From the NCBI RefSeq assembly GCF_014201095.1, contig NZ_JACHDN010000001.1, positions 1,550,001 to 1,614,000 on the forward strand: a stretch of DNA of 64,000 nucleotides, written 5' to 3'. This DNA is from Cellulomonas hominis. GTDB taxonomy: Bacteria; Actinomycetota; Actinomycetes; Actinomycetales; Cellulomonadaceae. A program made the translations under genes and the position numbers. Below, piece after piece: positions 7,426-16,225 of this stretch; positions within the stretch are counted from its first letter, which is position 1; every line of letters begins with the position of its first letter. The notes beneath the pieces are model-generated. The model searched no databases and was not told the origin of the DNA. It was given only the letters and a program-made list of their open reading frames with translations.

Positions 7426-8289
7426 TCAGGCCGCCGCGAGGGCGGCGCGGAGCGCGGCCGCCAGCGGGGTCGTCGGGCGGCCGATCAGGCGCGCCAGGTC
7501 CCCGCTCGTCCCGGCGAGCAGCCCGTCGCGGGTGTTCTCGTCGAGCGCGACGACGAACCCGGCGGTCCCCTCGTCCAGCCCGGCGGCGAGCAGGCCGGCG
7601 CGCCGCTCCTCGGAGGTCACGGCCCGGAACACCACGGGGCGCCCCAGCACCTCGGACGCGGCGGCGGCGAGGTCGTCGAAGCCCCACGCCACGTCGCCGG
7701 ACAGCTCGTACACCGCGTCGTCGTGGCCCTCGGTGCGGAGCACGACGGCGGCCGCGGCGGCGAAGTCGTCGCGCGGGGCGCTGGCCACCCGGCCGTCCCC
7801 GACGGCGGCGACGATCTCGCCCGAGGCGGCGGCCTGCTGCACGTCGCCGACGTAGTTCTCCGTGTACCACCCGTTGCGCAGGATGGTGAAGGTCAGGCCG
7901 GACGCACGCAGGATCTCCTCGGTGGCCTTGTGCTCGGGCGCCAGCACGAGCGGCGACGTGTCGGCCTGCGGGGCGGACGTGTACACGAGGCGCCGGACGC
8001 CGGCGCCCTTGGCGGCCTCGATCACCGCGCGGTGCTGCTCGACGCGCTGCCCGACCTCGCTGCCGGAGACCAGCAGGACGACGTCGGCGCCCTCGACCGC
8101 GGCGGCGATCGTCTCCGGGCGGCCGTAGTCGACGGCGGCGACGCGCACGCCCTGCTCCGCGAGGTCCGCGAGCCGCTCGGTGCGCCGGCCGGTGGCGACG
8201 ATGTCCGCGGCGGGCACGCCGTCGGCGAGCAGGTGCTGGACGACGAGGCGACCGAGGTGGCCGGTGGCACCGGTGACGACGTACGACAT
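7426..8289 (-). CDS. NAD(P)H-binding NmrA/QorB-like reductase
   Basis: 287-residue atypical short-chain dehydrogenase. The N-terminal MSYVVTGATGHLGRLVVQHL carries the GxxGxxG dinucleotide loop, followed by VVATGRRTERLADLAEQGV. The body includes FTILRNGWYTENYVGDVQQA, as in quinone oxidoreductase 2 (QorB) and related NmrA-like proteins, which bind NADPH and reduce quinones or sense redox state. It is divergent from an HxlR regulator 111 bp away, an arrangement typical of electrophile- or redox-controlled reductases, so the regulator probably controls this gene. Confidence 0.87.
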   Translation of the reverse strand: MSYVVTGATGHLGRLVVQHLLADGVPAADIVATGRRTERLADLAEQGVRVAAVDYGRPETIAAAVEGADVVLLVSGSEVGQRVEQHRAVIEAAKGAGVRRLVYTSAPQADTSPLVLAPEHKATEEILRASGLTFTILRNGWYTENYVGDVQQAAASGEIVAAVGDGRVASAPRDDFAAAAAVVLRTEGHDDAVYELSGDVAWGFDDLAAAASEVLGRPVVFRAVTSEERRAGLLAAGLDEGTAGFVVALDENTRDGLLAGTSGDLARLIGRPTTPLAAALRAALAAA

Positions 8290-8373
8290 GGGAGTTCCTC
8301 TCGACGGATCGGCCGGGACGTCCCCGGCACCCGCCTGCAACCGGCGGTCGTGCGCCTACCTTCCCGATCGCCG

Positions 8374-8396
8374 GTACCCACTTTCGCGTAAGGTAC
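8374..8396. promoter_or_regulatory. Inverted repeat in HxlR/reductase divergent promoter
   Basis: GTACC at 8374 and GGTAC at 8392 flank a central ACTTTCGCGTA, giving a GTAC-n15-GTAC palindrome similar in layout to HxlR-family operators, which carry paired TAC/GTA half-sites. It lies 5 bp before the ATG of the HxlR gene, suited to autorepression and control of the divergent reductase. Assignment by eye. Confidence 0.5.
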
Positions 8397-8400
8397 TGGC

Positions 8401-8793
8401 ATGACGGTAAGCATCGAGGCCAGCGCGCCGGGCACGTCGGGCGTCCTGCGCGAGCTCCTCACCGACGGCGTCCTGCCCGCGGCCTGCCCGTCCCGGATCG
8501 TGCTCGACCACGTGACCAGCAAGTGGGGCGTCCTCGTCCTCGTCGCCCTGTCGGAGGGGACCCTGCGCTGGGGCGGGCTGCGCCGGCTGGTCGAGGGCAT
8601 CAGCGAGAAGATGCTCGCCTCCACGCTCCGCACGCTGGAGTCCGACGGCCTGGTGCTGCGCGAGGCGACCCCGTCGATCCCGCCGCGCGTCGACTACTCG
8701 CTGACCCCGCTGGGCCGGGACCTCGCGACGCACCTGCTGCCGCTGATGTCGTGGATCGTCGCGCACGCCGACGGCATGGTCCGCCGGGGCTGA
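8401..8793 (+). CDS. HxlR-family winged-helix regulator
   Basis: 130-residue DNA-binding protein. It contains PSRIVLDHVTSKWGVLVLVA, RWGGLRRLVEGISEKMLAS and TLRTLESDGLVLREATP, then PRVDYSLTPLGRDLATHL, the standard HxlR core. A Cys (AACPSR, about residue 24) precedes the winged helix, where redox-sensing members of this family (YodB, HypR) have their reactive thiol. Likely represses the divergent NmrA-like reductase and responds to oxidative or electrophilic stress. The promoter contains a candidate palindrome at 8374-8396. Confidence 0.9.
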   Translation: MTVSIEASAPGTSGVLRELLTDGVLPAACPSRIVLDHVTSKWGVLVLVALSEGTLRWGGLRRLVEGISEKMLASTLRTLESDGLVLREATPSIPPRVDYSLTPLGRDLATHLLPLMSWIVAHADGMVRRG

Positions 8794-8875
8794 CGACGGA
8801 CCGTCCAGCCGGCGCACAGGTCGGGCGCCTACGATGTCCGCTTCGCCACCCCTCCCCCGACTGAAGGACGAGCTC

Positions 8876-9805
8876 GTGCGCCGTACGGCTGCCACCATCC
8901 TCGCCGCGTCCCTGCTGCTGCTGGCGGGTTGCGGAGCCGACGACGCGGACGACTCCGCGTCCCCCAGCGCGTCGGCGTCCGCCTCGGTCGCCCCGACCGC
9001 GAGCGCCGAGGACATCGCCGCGCTCGAGGCCGTGACGGTCACCGGCGAGGCCGGCCAGCAGCCGACCCTGGAGTTCGAGCAGCCGTTCACGGTGTCCGCC
9101 CCGGTCGCGCGGGTCGTCACGCCCGGCACCGGCGAGACCGTCGAGGAGGGCCAGCTCGTCAGCGTGAACATCGCCGCCGTCAGCGGCGAGGACGGCAGCG
9201 AGCAGGGCGGCACCTACGGCAGCACCCCGCAGTCGTACGTCGCCGACGCGGCGAACCTGCCGGAGGCGCTGCTCGACGCGCTCCTCGGCGAGCAGGTGGG
9301 CGCGCGCCTGCTGTTCGCGAACCCGCTGGAGGAGGCGACGCTGCTGCTCGCCGTCGAGGTCATGGGCACGCAGTCCGTCCCGACCCGCGCCGAGGGCACC
9401 GCGGTGACGCCGCTGCCCGAGGGCCTGCCGACCGTCACCCTCGACGAGGACGGCGCCCCGTCCATCGAGACCGTCGACACCGACCCGCCGACCGAGCTCG
9501 TCGTCCAGCCGCTGATCCAGGGCACCGGCCCGGCGGTCGAGGCGGGGCAGACCCTCACCGTCCAGTACACGGGCTGGCTGTGGGACGGCACGCAGTTCGA
9601 CTCGTCCTGGGAGCGCGGCTCCTCGTCGACCTTCCCGCTCAGCGGCGTCGTCCAGGGCTGGCAGCAGGGCCTCGCGGGCCAGCCGGTCGGCAGCCAGGTG
9701 CTGCTGATCATCCCGCCGGACCTCGGCTACGGCGACCAGGAGTCGGGCTCGATCCCGGCGAACTCCACGCTGATCTTCGTCGTGGACATCCTCGCCGCGT
9801 CCTGA
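8876..9805 (+). CDS. FKBP-type peptidyl-prolyl isomerase lipoprotein
   Basis: 309-residue exported lipoprotein: AATILAASLLLLAGCGAD provides a signal peptide with a lipobox and Cys about residue 20, followed by a Ser/Ala linker. Two FKBP-like domains follow. The first (about residues 50-165) is degenerate. The second contains GQTLTVQYTGWLWDGTQFDS, FPLSGVVQGWQQGLAGQPVG and LLIIPPDLGYGDQESGS, with the aromatic and Asp residues of an active prolyl isomerase. Acts outside the membrane, likely in folding of secreted proteins. GTG at 8876 is chosen because AAGGA lies 8 bp upstream and the signal peptide follows at once. Confidence 0.92.
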   Translation: MRRTAATILAASLLLLAGCGADDADDSASPSASASASVAPTASAEDIAALEAVTVTGEAGQQPTLEFEQPFTVSAPVARVVTPGTGETVEEGQLVSVNIAAVSGEDGSEQGGTYGSTPQSYVADAANLPEALLDALLGEQVGARLLFANPLEEATLLLAVEVMGTQSVPTRAEGTAVTPLPEGLPTVTLDEDGAPSIETVDTDPPTELVVQPLIQGTGPAVEAGQTLTVQYTGWLWDGTQFDSSWERGSSSTFPLSGVVQGWQQGLAGQPVGSQVLLIIPPDLGYGDQESGSIPANSTLIFVVDILAAS

Positions 9806-9822
9806 CGCACCGGCTCCGCGAC

Positions 9823-9871
9823 ACAGCACAGGGACCTCGGCCGCACCAGCGGCCGAGGTCCCTTCTGCTGT
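9823..9871 (+). terminator. Strong hairpin terminator after FKBP gene
   Basis: A perfect 14-bp stem, 9831-9844 with 9849-9862, closes an ACCA tetraloop. An outer ACAGCA (9823-9828) pairs with TGCTGT (9866-9871). It lies 17 bp after the FKBP stop and before the EF-G-like gene. Confidence 0.85.
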
Positions 9872-9925
9872 GCGACCGACGTGGTTAACCTGACCATCTG
9901 CGACCCCCGAACCCGGGAGACCTGG

Positions 9926-12001
9926 ATGGACGCGGCAACGACGCCGACGGTCCGGAACGTGGCGCTGGTCGGCCACGGCGGATCCGGCAAGACGACACTC
10001 GCCGAGGCCCTGCTGCTGCGCTCCGGGGCGATCCCCCGGGCCGGGCGGGTCGAGGACGGCTCGACGGTCTGCGACCACGAGCCCGAGGAGGTGGCGCGGG
10101 GGTCCTCGGTGGCGCTCGGCGTCGCCGACCTGGACTGGACGTGCAGCCAGGGCTGCGCCCACCGGGTCACCCTGCTGGACACACCCGGGGCGCCGGACTT
10201 CGCCGGCGCGGTCGATGCGGCGCTGGCCGTCGCGGACCTCGCGGTGGTGGTGGTCAGCGCGGTCGACGGGGTCCAGTCCGGGACCGAGGCGGCATGGCGG
10301 CGGTGCGACGAGGCGGGGATCCCCCGCCTCGTCGTCGTTTCGCAGGAGGATCGCGCGCGGGCGGACTTCCACCGCGTGCTCGACCAGGTGCGCGACCTCG
10401 CGCGCCGGACCGGCCACGACCCGGCCGGCGTCGTCCCGCTGGAGCTCCCGCTCGGGGAGGAGCAGGCGCTGCACGGCGTCGCCGACGTGCTGTCCGACCG
10501 CGGCTTCGACTACGCGGCCGACGGCCGGCACCACGACTGCGACCTGCCCGCGGACGTCGCGGACGAGGAGCACCGCCTGCACGACGAGGTCACGGAGGAG
10601 ATCGTCGCCCACGACGACGACCAGCTCGAGCGGTACCTGTCCGGTGACGAGCCGGATGCCGCGGACCTCGAGCGGACCCTCGCCCGCGAGGTGCTCGCGG
10701 GCGAGGCGATCCCGGTGCTCGTCGCGTCGGCCGCCACCGGCGTCGGCATCGACCGGATCGCCGACCTGGTCTGCGAGATCGGGCCGGCCCCCGCCGACCG
10801 GGCCACCCGGCTGCGGGTCGGGGGCGACGCGGGCGCCGAGACCGAGCTCCCCGCCGACCCCGCGGGCGAGACGGTGCTGCACGTGTTCCGGACGGTCGCC
10901 GACCCGTTCGTCGGCCAGGTCTCGGTGTTCAAGGTGCTGTCGGGCACGGTCCGCACCGGCGACAAGCTGGTCAGCACCGCGACCGGCACCGAGGAGCGCG
11001 TGCACGGCCTGTTCCGGCTGCGCGGCCGGGAGCACCTGCCGGTCGACGCCGTCCCGGCGGGCTCGATCGCGGCGGTCGCGAAGCTCGCCGGCACCCCGAC
11101 GGGCGGCCTGCTGGCGGCGAAGGCCCAGCCCGTGCGGCCCGCGACGCTACCCGCCCGCGACCCGGTGCTGGCGATCGCCCTCGTTCCGGTCAGCCAGGCC
11201 GACGACGACAAGCTGTCCGCCGCGCTCACCCGGCTCGCCGCCGAGGACCCGACCCTGCGCGTGGACCGCACGCCGCACCAGACCGTCCTGCGCGGACTCG
11301 GGGACGCGCACCTGGCCGTGGCCGTCGACCGGCTCGCGCGGGTGTTCGGCGTGCACGTCACCACCGAGCCCGTGCGGATCGCCTACCGGGAGACCATCGC
11401 CCGCGGAGCCGAGGCCGAGGGCCGGCTGAAGAAGCAGTCCGGCGGTCACGGGCAGTTCGCCGTGGTGCAGCTCCGGCTCGCGCCGCTGCCGCCCGGGTCC
11501 GGGTTCGCGTTCGTCGACTCGGTCGTCGGCGGGGCCGTCCCCCGGTCGTACCTGCCGGCCGTCGAGCGCGGGGCCGCCGAGGCGCTCGCCGCCGGCGGGC
11601 CGCTCGGGCACCCCGTGGTGGACGTCCAGGTCGAGGTCTACGACGGCAAGTCGCACGCGGTCGACTCCTCCGACATGGCCTTCCGCACCGCCGCCGCGAC
11701 CGGCGTCCGCGCCGCGCTGGCCGCCGCCGGGACCGTGCTCCTGGAGCCGACCGTGCACGTCACGGTGGTCGTGCCGACCGAGGTGCAGGGCGACGTGCTC
11801 GGCGACCTCTCGGGCCGGCGCGGGCGCATCACGTCGACCACGACCACCGACGACGGGCGGGTCCGGATCGACGCGGTCGTCCCCGAGGCGGAGGTCGTCC
11901 GGTACGCGCTCGACCTGCGGGCGCTCACCGGCGGGCACGGGGAGCTGACGCTGGCACCGGCGGACTACGAGGTGCGACCGGGGCACCTGGCGCCGGCCTG
12001 A
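9926..12001 (+). CDS. Elongation factor G-like protein (EF-G2 type)
   Basis: 691-residue translational GTPase paralogue. The order is G domain (G1 GHGGSGKTT, G3 LLDTPGAPDFAG), domain II (FRTVADPFVGQVSVFKVLSG), and domains III-V (KKQSGGHGQFAVVQLRLAPL, EVYDGKSHAVDSSDMAFRTA, TEVQGDVLGDLSGRRGRI). The G4 position, normally NKxD, reads VVVSQEDRARADF, so guanine specificity or GTPase activity may be altered. Actinobacteria often carry such an EF-G2 beside the essential fusA; its role is not settled. The ATG at 9926 follows GGGAG; a start 45 bases upstream is possible but adds a non-conserved segment. Confidence 0.9.
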   Translation: MDAATTPTVRNVALVGHGGSGKTTLAEALLLRSGAIPRAGRVEDGSTVCDHEPEEVARGSSVALGVADLDWTCSQGCAHRVTLLDTPGAPDFAGAVDAALAVADLAVVVVSAVDGVQSGTEAAWRRCDEAGIPRLVVVSQEDRARADFHRVLDQVRDLARRTGHDPAGVVPLELPLGEEQALHGVADVLSDRGFDYAADGRHHDCDLPADVADEEHRLHDEVTEEIVAHDDDQLERYLSGDEPDAADLERTLAREVLAGEAIPVLVASAATGVGIDRIADLVCEIGPAPADRATRLRVGGDAGAETELPADPAGETVLHVFRTVADPFVGQVSVFKVLSGTVRTGDKLVSTATGTEERVHGLFRLRGREHLPVDAVPAGSIAAVAKLAGTPTGGLLAAKAQPVRPATLPARDPVLAIALVPVSQADDDKLSAALTRLAAEDPTLRVDRTPHQTVLRGLGDAHLAVAVDRLARVFGVHVTTEPVRIAYRETIARGAEAEGRLKKQSGGHGQFAVVQLRLAPLPPGSGFAFVDSVVGGAVPRSYLPAVERGAAEALAAGGPLGHPVVDVQVEVYDGKSHAVDSSDMAFRTAAATGVRAALAAAGTVLLEPTVHVTVVVPTEVQGDVLGDLSGRRGRITSTTTTDDGRVRIDAVVPEAEVVRYALDLRALTGGHGELTLAPADYEVRPGHLAPA

Positions 12002-12005
12002 GCGT

Positions 12006-12044
12006 CCCGCGCGGCGGGCCCAGCGCCCGGGTCCGCCGCGCGGG
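12006..12044. terminator. Bidirectional hairpin between EF-G2 and MerR genes
   Basis: A 16-bp stem (12006-12021 with 12029-12044, one G-U pair) with a 7-nt loop lies between convergent genes ending at 12001 and 12061. It can serve both strands. Confidence 0.8.
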
Positions 12045-12060
12045 TCGGTGCCGGCGCGGG

Positions 12061-12474
12061 TCAGCGCCCGACCGCCTCCGGCACGGCCTCGCCCGTGCCC
12101 AGGCGTCCGGCGTACAGGTCGATCTTCATCTCGATCGCCGCCAGGTGCTCCGCCGCCTCGGCGAGCTGCGCCCGGACCGCGTCCCGGTGCGCCTGCAGCA
12201 GCGCCAGCCGCTGCGGCTCCGTCCCGTCGCCCCGCCGGACGAGGTCGGCGTACTCGCGGATCTCCCGGATCGGCATGCCGGTCGCCCGCAGCCGCGTCAG
12301 CAGGTGCAGCCAGCCGAGGTCGCGCTCCGTGTACCGCCGGTGGCCCGACGACGCCCGCTCGACGGCGTCGAGCAGCAGCCCGTCCCGCTCGTAGTACCGC
12401 AGGGTGTGCGGGGAGAGCCCGGTCGCGGCGGCGGCCTCGGCGATGGTGAGCGTGCGCGTCGGCGTCTGGTCGGT
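12061..12474 (-). CDS. MerR-family transcriptional regulator
   Basis: 137-residue regulator. The N-terminal winged helix reads LTIAEAAAATGLSPHTLRYY then ERDGLLLDAVERASSGHRRY, the MerR recognition module. A helix-turn segment LRATGMPIREIREYADLVR and a long dimerisation helix up to residue 130 follow. There are no metal-binding cysteines, so it is not of the metal-sensing MerR type; it resembles NAD(P)H-dehydrogenase- or drug-linked MerR regulators. The GTG at 12474 gives a typical short N-terminus. It is divergent from the methyltransferase at 12564, with only 89 bp between the starts. Confidence 0.9.
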   Translation of the reverse strand, partial: TDQTPTRTLTIAEAAAATGLSPHTLRYYERDGLLLDAVERASSGHRRYTERDLGWLHLLTRLRATGMPIREIREYADLVRRGDGTEPQRLALLQAHRDAVRAQLAEAAEHLAAIEMKIDLYAGRLGTGEAVPEAVGR

Positions 12475-12563
12475 CACCGTCCCAGCATGCGCCGCGGGGT
12501 CAAGCCGCCGGGTCGTTAGGCTCGGTGGGCCCCCGGACACCCGCCGCAGCAAGGAGCACCGCC

Positions 12564-13163
12564 GTGCGTCAGCCCACCCGCTGGGAGCAGATCGGCCAGC
12601 AGAACCCCGACCGCTCGCAGTGGTACGTCGAGCGGTTCCGGACGATGGCCGCGCAGGGCGCCGACCTGGCCGGCGAGGCCCGGATGATCGACGCGATGGT
12701 CCCCCGGGGCGCGCGCGTCCTGGACGCCGGGTGCGGCCCGGGCCGGGTGGGCGGCGAGCTGGCGCGGCGCGGGCACACCGTGGTGGGCGTCGACGTGGAC
12801 CCGGTGCTGGTCGAGGCGGCGCGGGCGGACCACCCGGACGGGACGTGGCTGGTCGGGGACCTCGCGGAGCTGGACCTGCCGGCCGCGGGGGTCGCGGAGC
12901 CGTTCGACGTCGCCGTGATGGCGGGGAACGTGCTGACGTTCCTCGCGCCGGGCACGGAGGCGGAGGTGCTGCGCCGGATCCGCGCGCACCTGGTCCCCGG
13001 CGGGCGGCTCGTGGTCGGCTTCGGCGCGGGGAGGGGCTACCCGTTCAACACCCTCGCCCTGGACGCCCGGGAGGCCGGCCTCCAGGTGCAGCACCGCTTC
13101 GGGACGTGGGACCTGCGCCCGTTCGAGCCGGACTCCGACTTCCTCGTCGCCGTCCTCGCGTAG
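12564..13163 (+). CDS. Class I SAM-dependent methyltransferase
   Basis: 199-residue Rossmann-fold methyltransferase. The SAM-binding motif I is ARVLDAGCGPGRVGGELARR, motif II VVGVDVDPVLVEAA, then DLAELDLPAAG and VMAGNVLTFLAPGTE, and motif post-III LVPGGRLVVGFGAGRGYPFN. The C-terminus (TWDLRPFEPDSDFLVAVLA) resembles small actinobacterial methyltransferases of unknown substrate. The GTG at 12564 follows AAGGAG 7 bp upstream. Divergent from the MerR gene, which may control it. Confidence 0.88.
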   Translation: MRQPTRWEQIGQQNPDRSQWYVERFRTMAAQGADLAGEARMIDAMVPRGARVLDAGCGPGRVGGELARRGHTVVGVDVDPVLVEAARADHPDGTWLVGDLAELDLPAAGVAEPFDVAVMAGNVLTFLAPGTEAEVLRRIRAHLVPGGRLVVGFGAGRGYPFNTLALDAREAGLQVQHRFGTWDLRPFEPDSDFLVAVLA

Positions 13164-13174
13164 GGCGCGCGCCG

Positions 13175-13243
13175 GCCGAGGTCGATGGTTCCGCCCCAGG
13201 TCGTCGGTTGCGCACCGTGGCAGACAGGCGCAACCGACGACCT
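13175..13243. repeat. Palindromic intergenic repeat, copy 1
   Basis: A perfect 16-bp inverted repeat (13198-13213, AGGTCGTCGGTTGCGC, with 13228-13243) has a 14-nt loop. A related direct copy of the arm, CCGAGGTCGATGGTTCCGC (13176-13194), lies just before. It fills the gap between the convergent methyltransferase and narI, where it can act as a bidirectional terminator. The string CCGAGGTCG(A/G)TGGTTCCGC recurs at 24590-24608, so this is a dispersed element rather than a one-off hairpin. Confidence 0.8.
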
Positions 13244-13263
13244 CGCCGGGAGGGGACCGGCGG

Positions 13264-13983
13264 TCAGCGGCGGACGGTCTCCGCCTCGCGGGCGCGCGCG
13301 GCCGTCGCCGTGCGCTGGCGGTAGACCACGTACGGGCGGGCCAGGTACGCCAGCGGCACCGACCACACGTGCACGAGGCGCGTGAACGGCCACACCGCCA
13401 TCAGCAGGCACGCCAGGATGGCGTGCGCCCCGTACACGGCGGGTGCGTCCGCGATGAGCGACGGGTCCGGGTCCAGCGCGAACAGGCCCCGGAACCAGAC
13501 CGAGATCGTGCCGCGGTACTCGTACCCGGACCCGAACACGTTGATGGCCACGGTCTGCCACATGCCGACGAGGATCTCGGCGGACAGCAGCGCGTACAGC
13601 ACGCGGTCCATCGGGGTCGTGACGGCCTTGATCCGCTCGGAGTACACGAACCGCCGCAGCAGCAGGATCGCCAGGCCGGCGCACAGCACGACGCCCGCGA
13701 CGGTGCCGCCGGCCACCGCGACCACGTGGTACGTGTGGTCCGAGATGCCGACGGCCCGCGTCCAGGACTCGGGGACCAGCAGGCCGCCGATGTGCCCGAC
13801 GATGACGAACAGGGCGCCGAAGTGGAACAGCGGCGACCCGAGGGCCAGCCACTTCTTCTCCAGCACCTGGCTGGTGCGGGTGGTCCAGCCGAACTGGTCG
13901 GCCCGGTAGCGCCACACGTGGCCGACCACGAACACGGCCAGGCAGACGTAGGGCAGCACCACGAAGGCGAGGGTGTCCCACAT
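13264..13983 (-). CDS. narI: Respiratory nitrate reductase gamma subunit (cytochrome b)
   Basis: 239-residue five-helix membrane protein that holds two b haems and passes quinol electrons to NarH. It starts MWDTLAFVVLPYVCLAVFVV, then HVWRYRADQFGWTTRTSQVL, LGSPLFHFGALFVIVGHIGG and HTYHVVAVAGGTVAGVVLC, with further His at AVYGAHAILACLL and LVHVWSVPLAYLARPYVVYR. The paired His in FHFG...GHIGG and AHAI...VHVWS fit the haem ligands. Last gene of narGHJI, two bases after narJ. Ends in a short basic cytoplasmic tail. Confidence 0.96.
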   Translation of the reverse strand: MWDTLAFVVLPYVCLAVFVVGHVWRYRADQFGWTTRTSQVLEKKWLALGSPLFHFGALFVIVGHIGGLLVPESWTRAVGISDHTYHVVAVAGGTVAGVVLCAGLAILLLRRFVYSERIKAVTTPMDRVLYALLSAEILVGMWQTVAINVFGSGYEYRGTISVWFRGLFALDPDPSLIADAPAVYGAHAILACLLMAVWPFTRLVHVWSVPLAYLARPYVVYRQRTATAARAREAETVRR

Positions 13984-13985
13984 GG

Positions 13986-14699
13986 TCAGCGTCCTCCGGA
14001 GGGGGTGGGGCACGCGGCGTCGTCGGTGGACCAGCCGGGGCCGTAGGGGGCGAGGGTGATCTCGGCGCCGACCGTGTCGGTGGGGGCGCCGGCGAGCGTG
14101 AACGCGTCGACCGCCGCGTGCGAGGCGGCGGGCGCGGGGCCGAGCAGGGCGTCGAGCGCGTCGAGCACCCGCGCGTACGGGGACCGCCGGTCGGCGAGGG
14201 CGCGGCGGATCAGCTCGATGCCGGCGCGGTGCGACCGCAGCACGCCCTCCCCGAGCGCGGTGCCCGCGTAGGCGGCGAACTCGAGGACGAGCGGCAGGTG
14301 GTCGGGCAGCTCGTCCTCGGGCGGGGTGAACCCGCAGGCGCGGTACCGCTGCTTGATCGCGAGCAGGGCGGCGCCTCGGCGGCGGGTGTCCCCGTGCAGG
14401 TAGTACGACAGGTACAGCGCGGACGAACGCCGCAGGTCGAACGCCTCGACGTACGCGGCGCGCGCCTCGGCCGGGGTCTGCGCGGCGAACGAGTCCCAGA
14501 ACGCCCGCAGGTGCTCGGCGGGCTCCGACGCGGGCAGGTCCCGCACCGACGCCGCGAGGTCGTCGGCCAGGGCGTAGAGGTCGTCGTCGGGGTACCCGAG
14601 CAGCACCGAGCACAGCGCGAGCACGTCGGCCCGCGCCGGGACCTCGGGGACGTCGCGGCGGCGCGACCGGCGCAGCAGCGGCACCCGGACGGCGGTCAC
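13986..14699 (-). CDS. narJ: Nitrate reductase assembly chaperone
   Basis: 237-residue NarJ/NarW chaperone that holds the NarGH apoenzyme for molybdenum-cofactor insertion and is not part of the final enzyme. Recognisable segments are ALCSVLLGYPDDDLYALADD, YVEAFDLRRSSALYLSYYLH, GDTRRRGAALLAIKQRYRAC and PPEDELPDHLPLVLEFAAYA. The GTG start at 14699 overlaps the narH stop as GTGA, so translation is coupled. The C-terminal region beyond residue 180 is poorly conserved. Confidence 0.95.
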   Translation of the reverse strand: MTAVRVPLLRRSRRRDVPEVPARADVLALCSVLLGYPDDDLYALADDLAASVRDLPASEPAEHLRAFWDSFAAQTPAEARAAYVEAFDLRRSSALYLSYYLHGDTRRRGAALLAIKQRYRACGFTPPEDELPDHLPLVLEFAAYAGTALGEGVLRSHRAGIELIRRALADRRSPYARVLDALDALLGPAPAASHAAVDAFTLAGAPTDTVGAEITLAPYGPGWSTDDAACPTPSGGR

Positions 14700-16225
14700 G
14701 ACGGGCCCCGGCGCTGCAACGTCAGTGCGACCGGACCACCGCCGGGCCCGCCGCCCGGGCCGCCCATGCCGGGTCCGCCGGGGCCGTCGAGGGAGCAGCC
14801 GGACGCCCACGACGCGAGTTCGGCGGCGTCCTCCTTGTGGGCCTTCGGGACGACGTAGCGGTCGGACATCTTGGCGATCGCCAGCAGCCGGTACAGGTCC
14901 TCGGCATCCCTCTCGGACATCCCGGCGCCCGCCAGGGCCCGCGAGTCCGCGGACCCGTCGATGCTCCGCCGGCGCATGTGCGCCCGGACGGCCGCGAGCT
15001 TCTGCAGCACCCCGGCGACGACGTCCACGTCACCGGCGGTGAACAGGCTCGCCAGGTACTCCATCGGGATCCGCAGCGCGGTGATGGTGTGGAAGATGTC
15101 GTCGGCGTCCGCGTCGTCGGCCCCGCGGGACGTCGTGGCGTCGAGCACCGGCGACAGCGGCGGGATGTACCAGACCATCGGCAGCGTCCGGTACTCCGGG
15201 TGCAGCGGCAGGGCCACCTTGTGCCGGGAGATGAGCTGCCAGATCGGGGAGGCCTGCGCGGCGGCGATCCAGTCGTCCGCGATGCCGGCCGCCCGGGCCG
15301 CCTGCTGGACCTCCGGGTCGTCCGGGTCCAGGAACACCGACCGCTGGGCGTCCAGCAGGTCCGCGGGGTCGACCACCGAGGCCGCGGCGGCCACCGCGTC
15401 GGCGTCGTACAGCACCAGGCCGATGTAGCGCAGCCGCCCGACGCAGGTCTCCGCGCACACCGTCGGCAGGCCGGCCTCGATGCGCGGGAAGCAGAACGTG
15501 CACTTCTCGGCCTTGCCGGTCCGGTGGTTGACGTAGACCTTCTTGTACGGGCAGGCCGACACGCACATCCGCCAGCCGCGGCACTTGTCCTGGTCGACCA
15601 GGACGATGCCGTCCTCGACCCGCTTGTACATCGCGGACGACGGGCACGCCGACACGCACGCGGGGTTGAGGCAGTGCTCGCAGATGCGCGGCAGGTGGAA
15701 CATGAACGTCTGCTCGAACGACATCCTGACCTGCTCGGTCATGGCGTCGAGGTTCGGGTCCTGCGCGGCGTGCAGCGGGGAGCCGGCGAGATCGTCGTCC
15801 CAGTTCGAGCCGCCGGAGACCTTCATCTCCTTGCCGGTGATCGCGCTGCGCGGGCGGGCGACCGGGATGTCCGACCCGGCCGGCGCGGAGATCAGCGTGT
15901 CGAAGTCGTACGTGGCGGGCTCGTAGTAGTCGTCGAGCTCCGGCAGGTCCGGGTTCGAGAAGATGGTCGCCAGCCGGCGCAGCCGCCCGCCGGAGCGCAG
16001 CCGCAGCCGGCCCTTGCGGTCCAGCTCCCAGCCGCCGCGCCAGCGGTCCTGGTCCTCGTACCGGCGCGGGTAGCCGACGCCGGGCTTCGTCTCGACGTTG
16101 TTGAACCAGACGTACTCGACGCCGTCGCGGTTCGTCCACGTCTGCTTGCACGTCACCGAGCAGGTGTGGCACCCGATGCACTTGTCCAGGTTCATCACCA
16201 TGGCGACCTGAGCCATGACTCTCAT
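14696..16225 (-). CDS. narH: Nitrate reductase beta subunit (iron-sulfur)
   Basis: 509-residue electron-transfer subunit with four Fe-S clusters linking NarI to NarG on the cytoplasmic side. The first motif is NLDKCIGCHTCSVTCKQTW (Cys 16, 19, 22, 26). The others are RICEHCLNPACVSACPSSAM, QDKCRGWRMCVSACPYKK and KCTFCFPRIEAGLPTVCAET. The Trp in CRGWRMC marks the [3Fe-4S] cluster, as in NarH of E. coli. The C-terminus carries an unusual Gly/Pro-rich tail (DGPGGPGMGGPGGGPGGG). ATG at 16225 (MRVMAQVAM) is used since this N-terminus is common in actinobacterial NarH; the ATG at 16216 is possible. The start overlaps the mini-ORF at 16222-16290. Confidence 0.96.
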   Translation of the reverse strand: MRVMAQVAMVMNLDKCIGCHTCSVTCKQTWTNRDGVEYVWFNNVETKPGVGYPRRYEDQDRWRGGWELDRKGRLRLRSGGRLRRLATIFSNPDLPELDDYYEPATYDFDTLISAPAGSDIPVARPRSAITGKEMKVSGGSNWDDDLAGSPLHAAQDPNLDAMTEQVRMSFEQTFMFHLPRICEHCLNPACVSACPSSAMYKRVEDGIVLVDQDKCRGWRMCVSACPYKKVYVNHRTGKAEKCTFCFPRIEAGLPTVCAETCVGRLRYIGLVLYDADAVAAAASVVDPADLLDAQRSVFLDPDDPEVQQAARAAGIADDWIAAAQASPIWQLISRHKVALPLHPEYRTLPMVWYIPPLSPVLDATTSRGADDADADDIFHTITALRIPMEYLASLFTAGDVDVVAGVLQKLAAVRAHMRRRSIDGSADSRALAGAGMSERDAEDLYRLLAIAKMSDRYVVPKAHKEDAAELASWASGCSLDGPGGPGMGGPGGGPGGGPVALTLQRRGPS

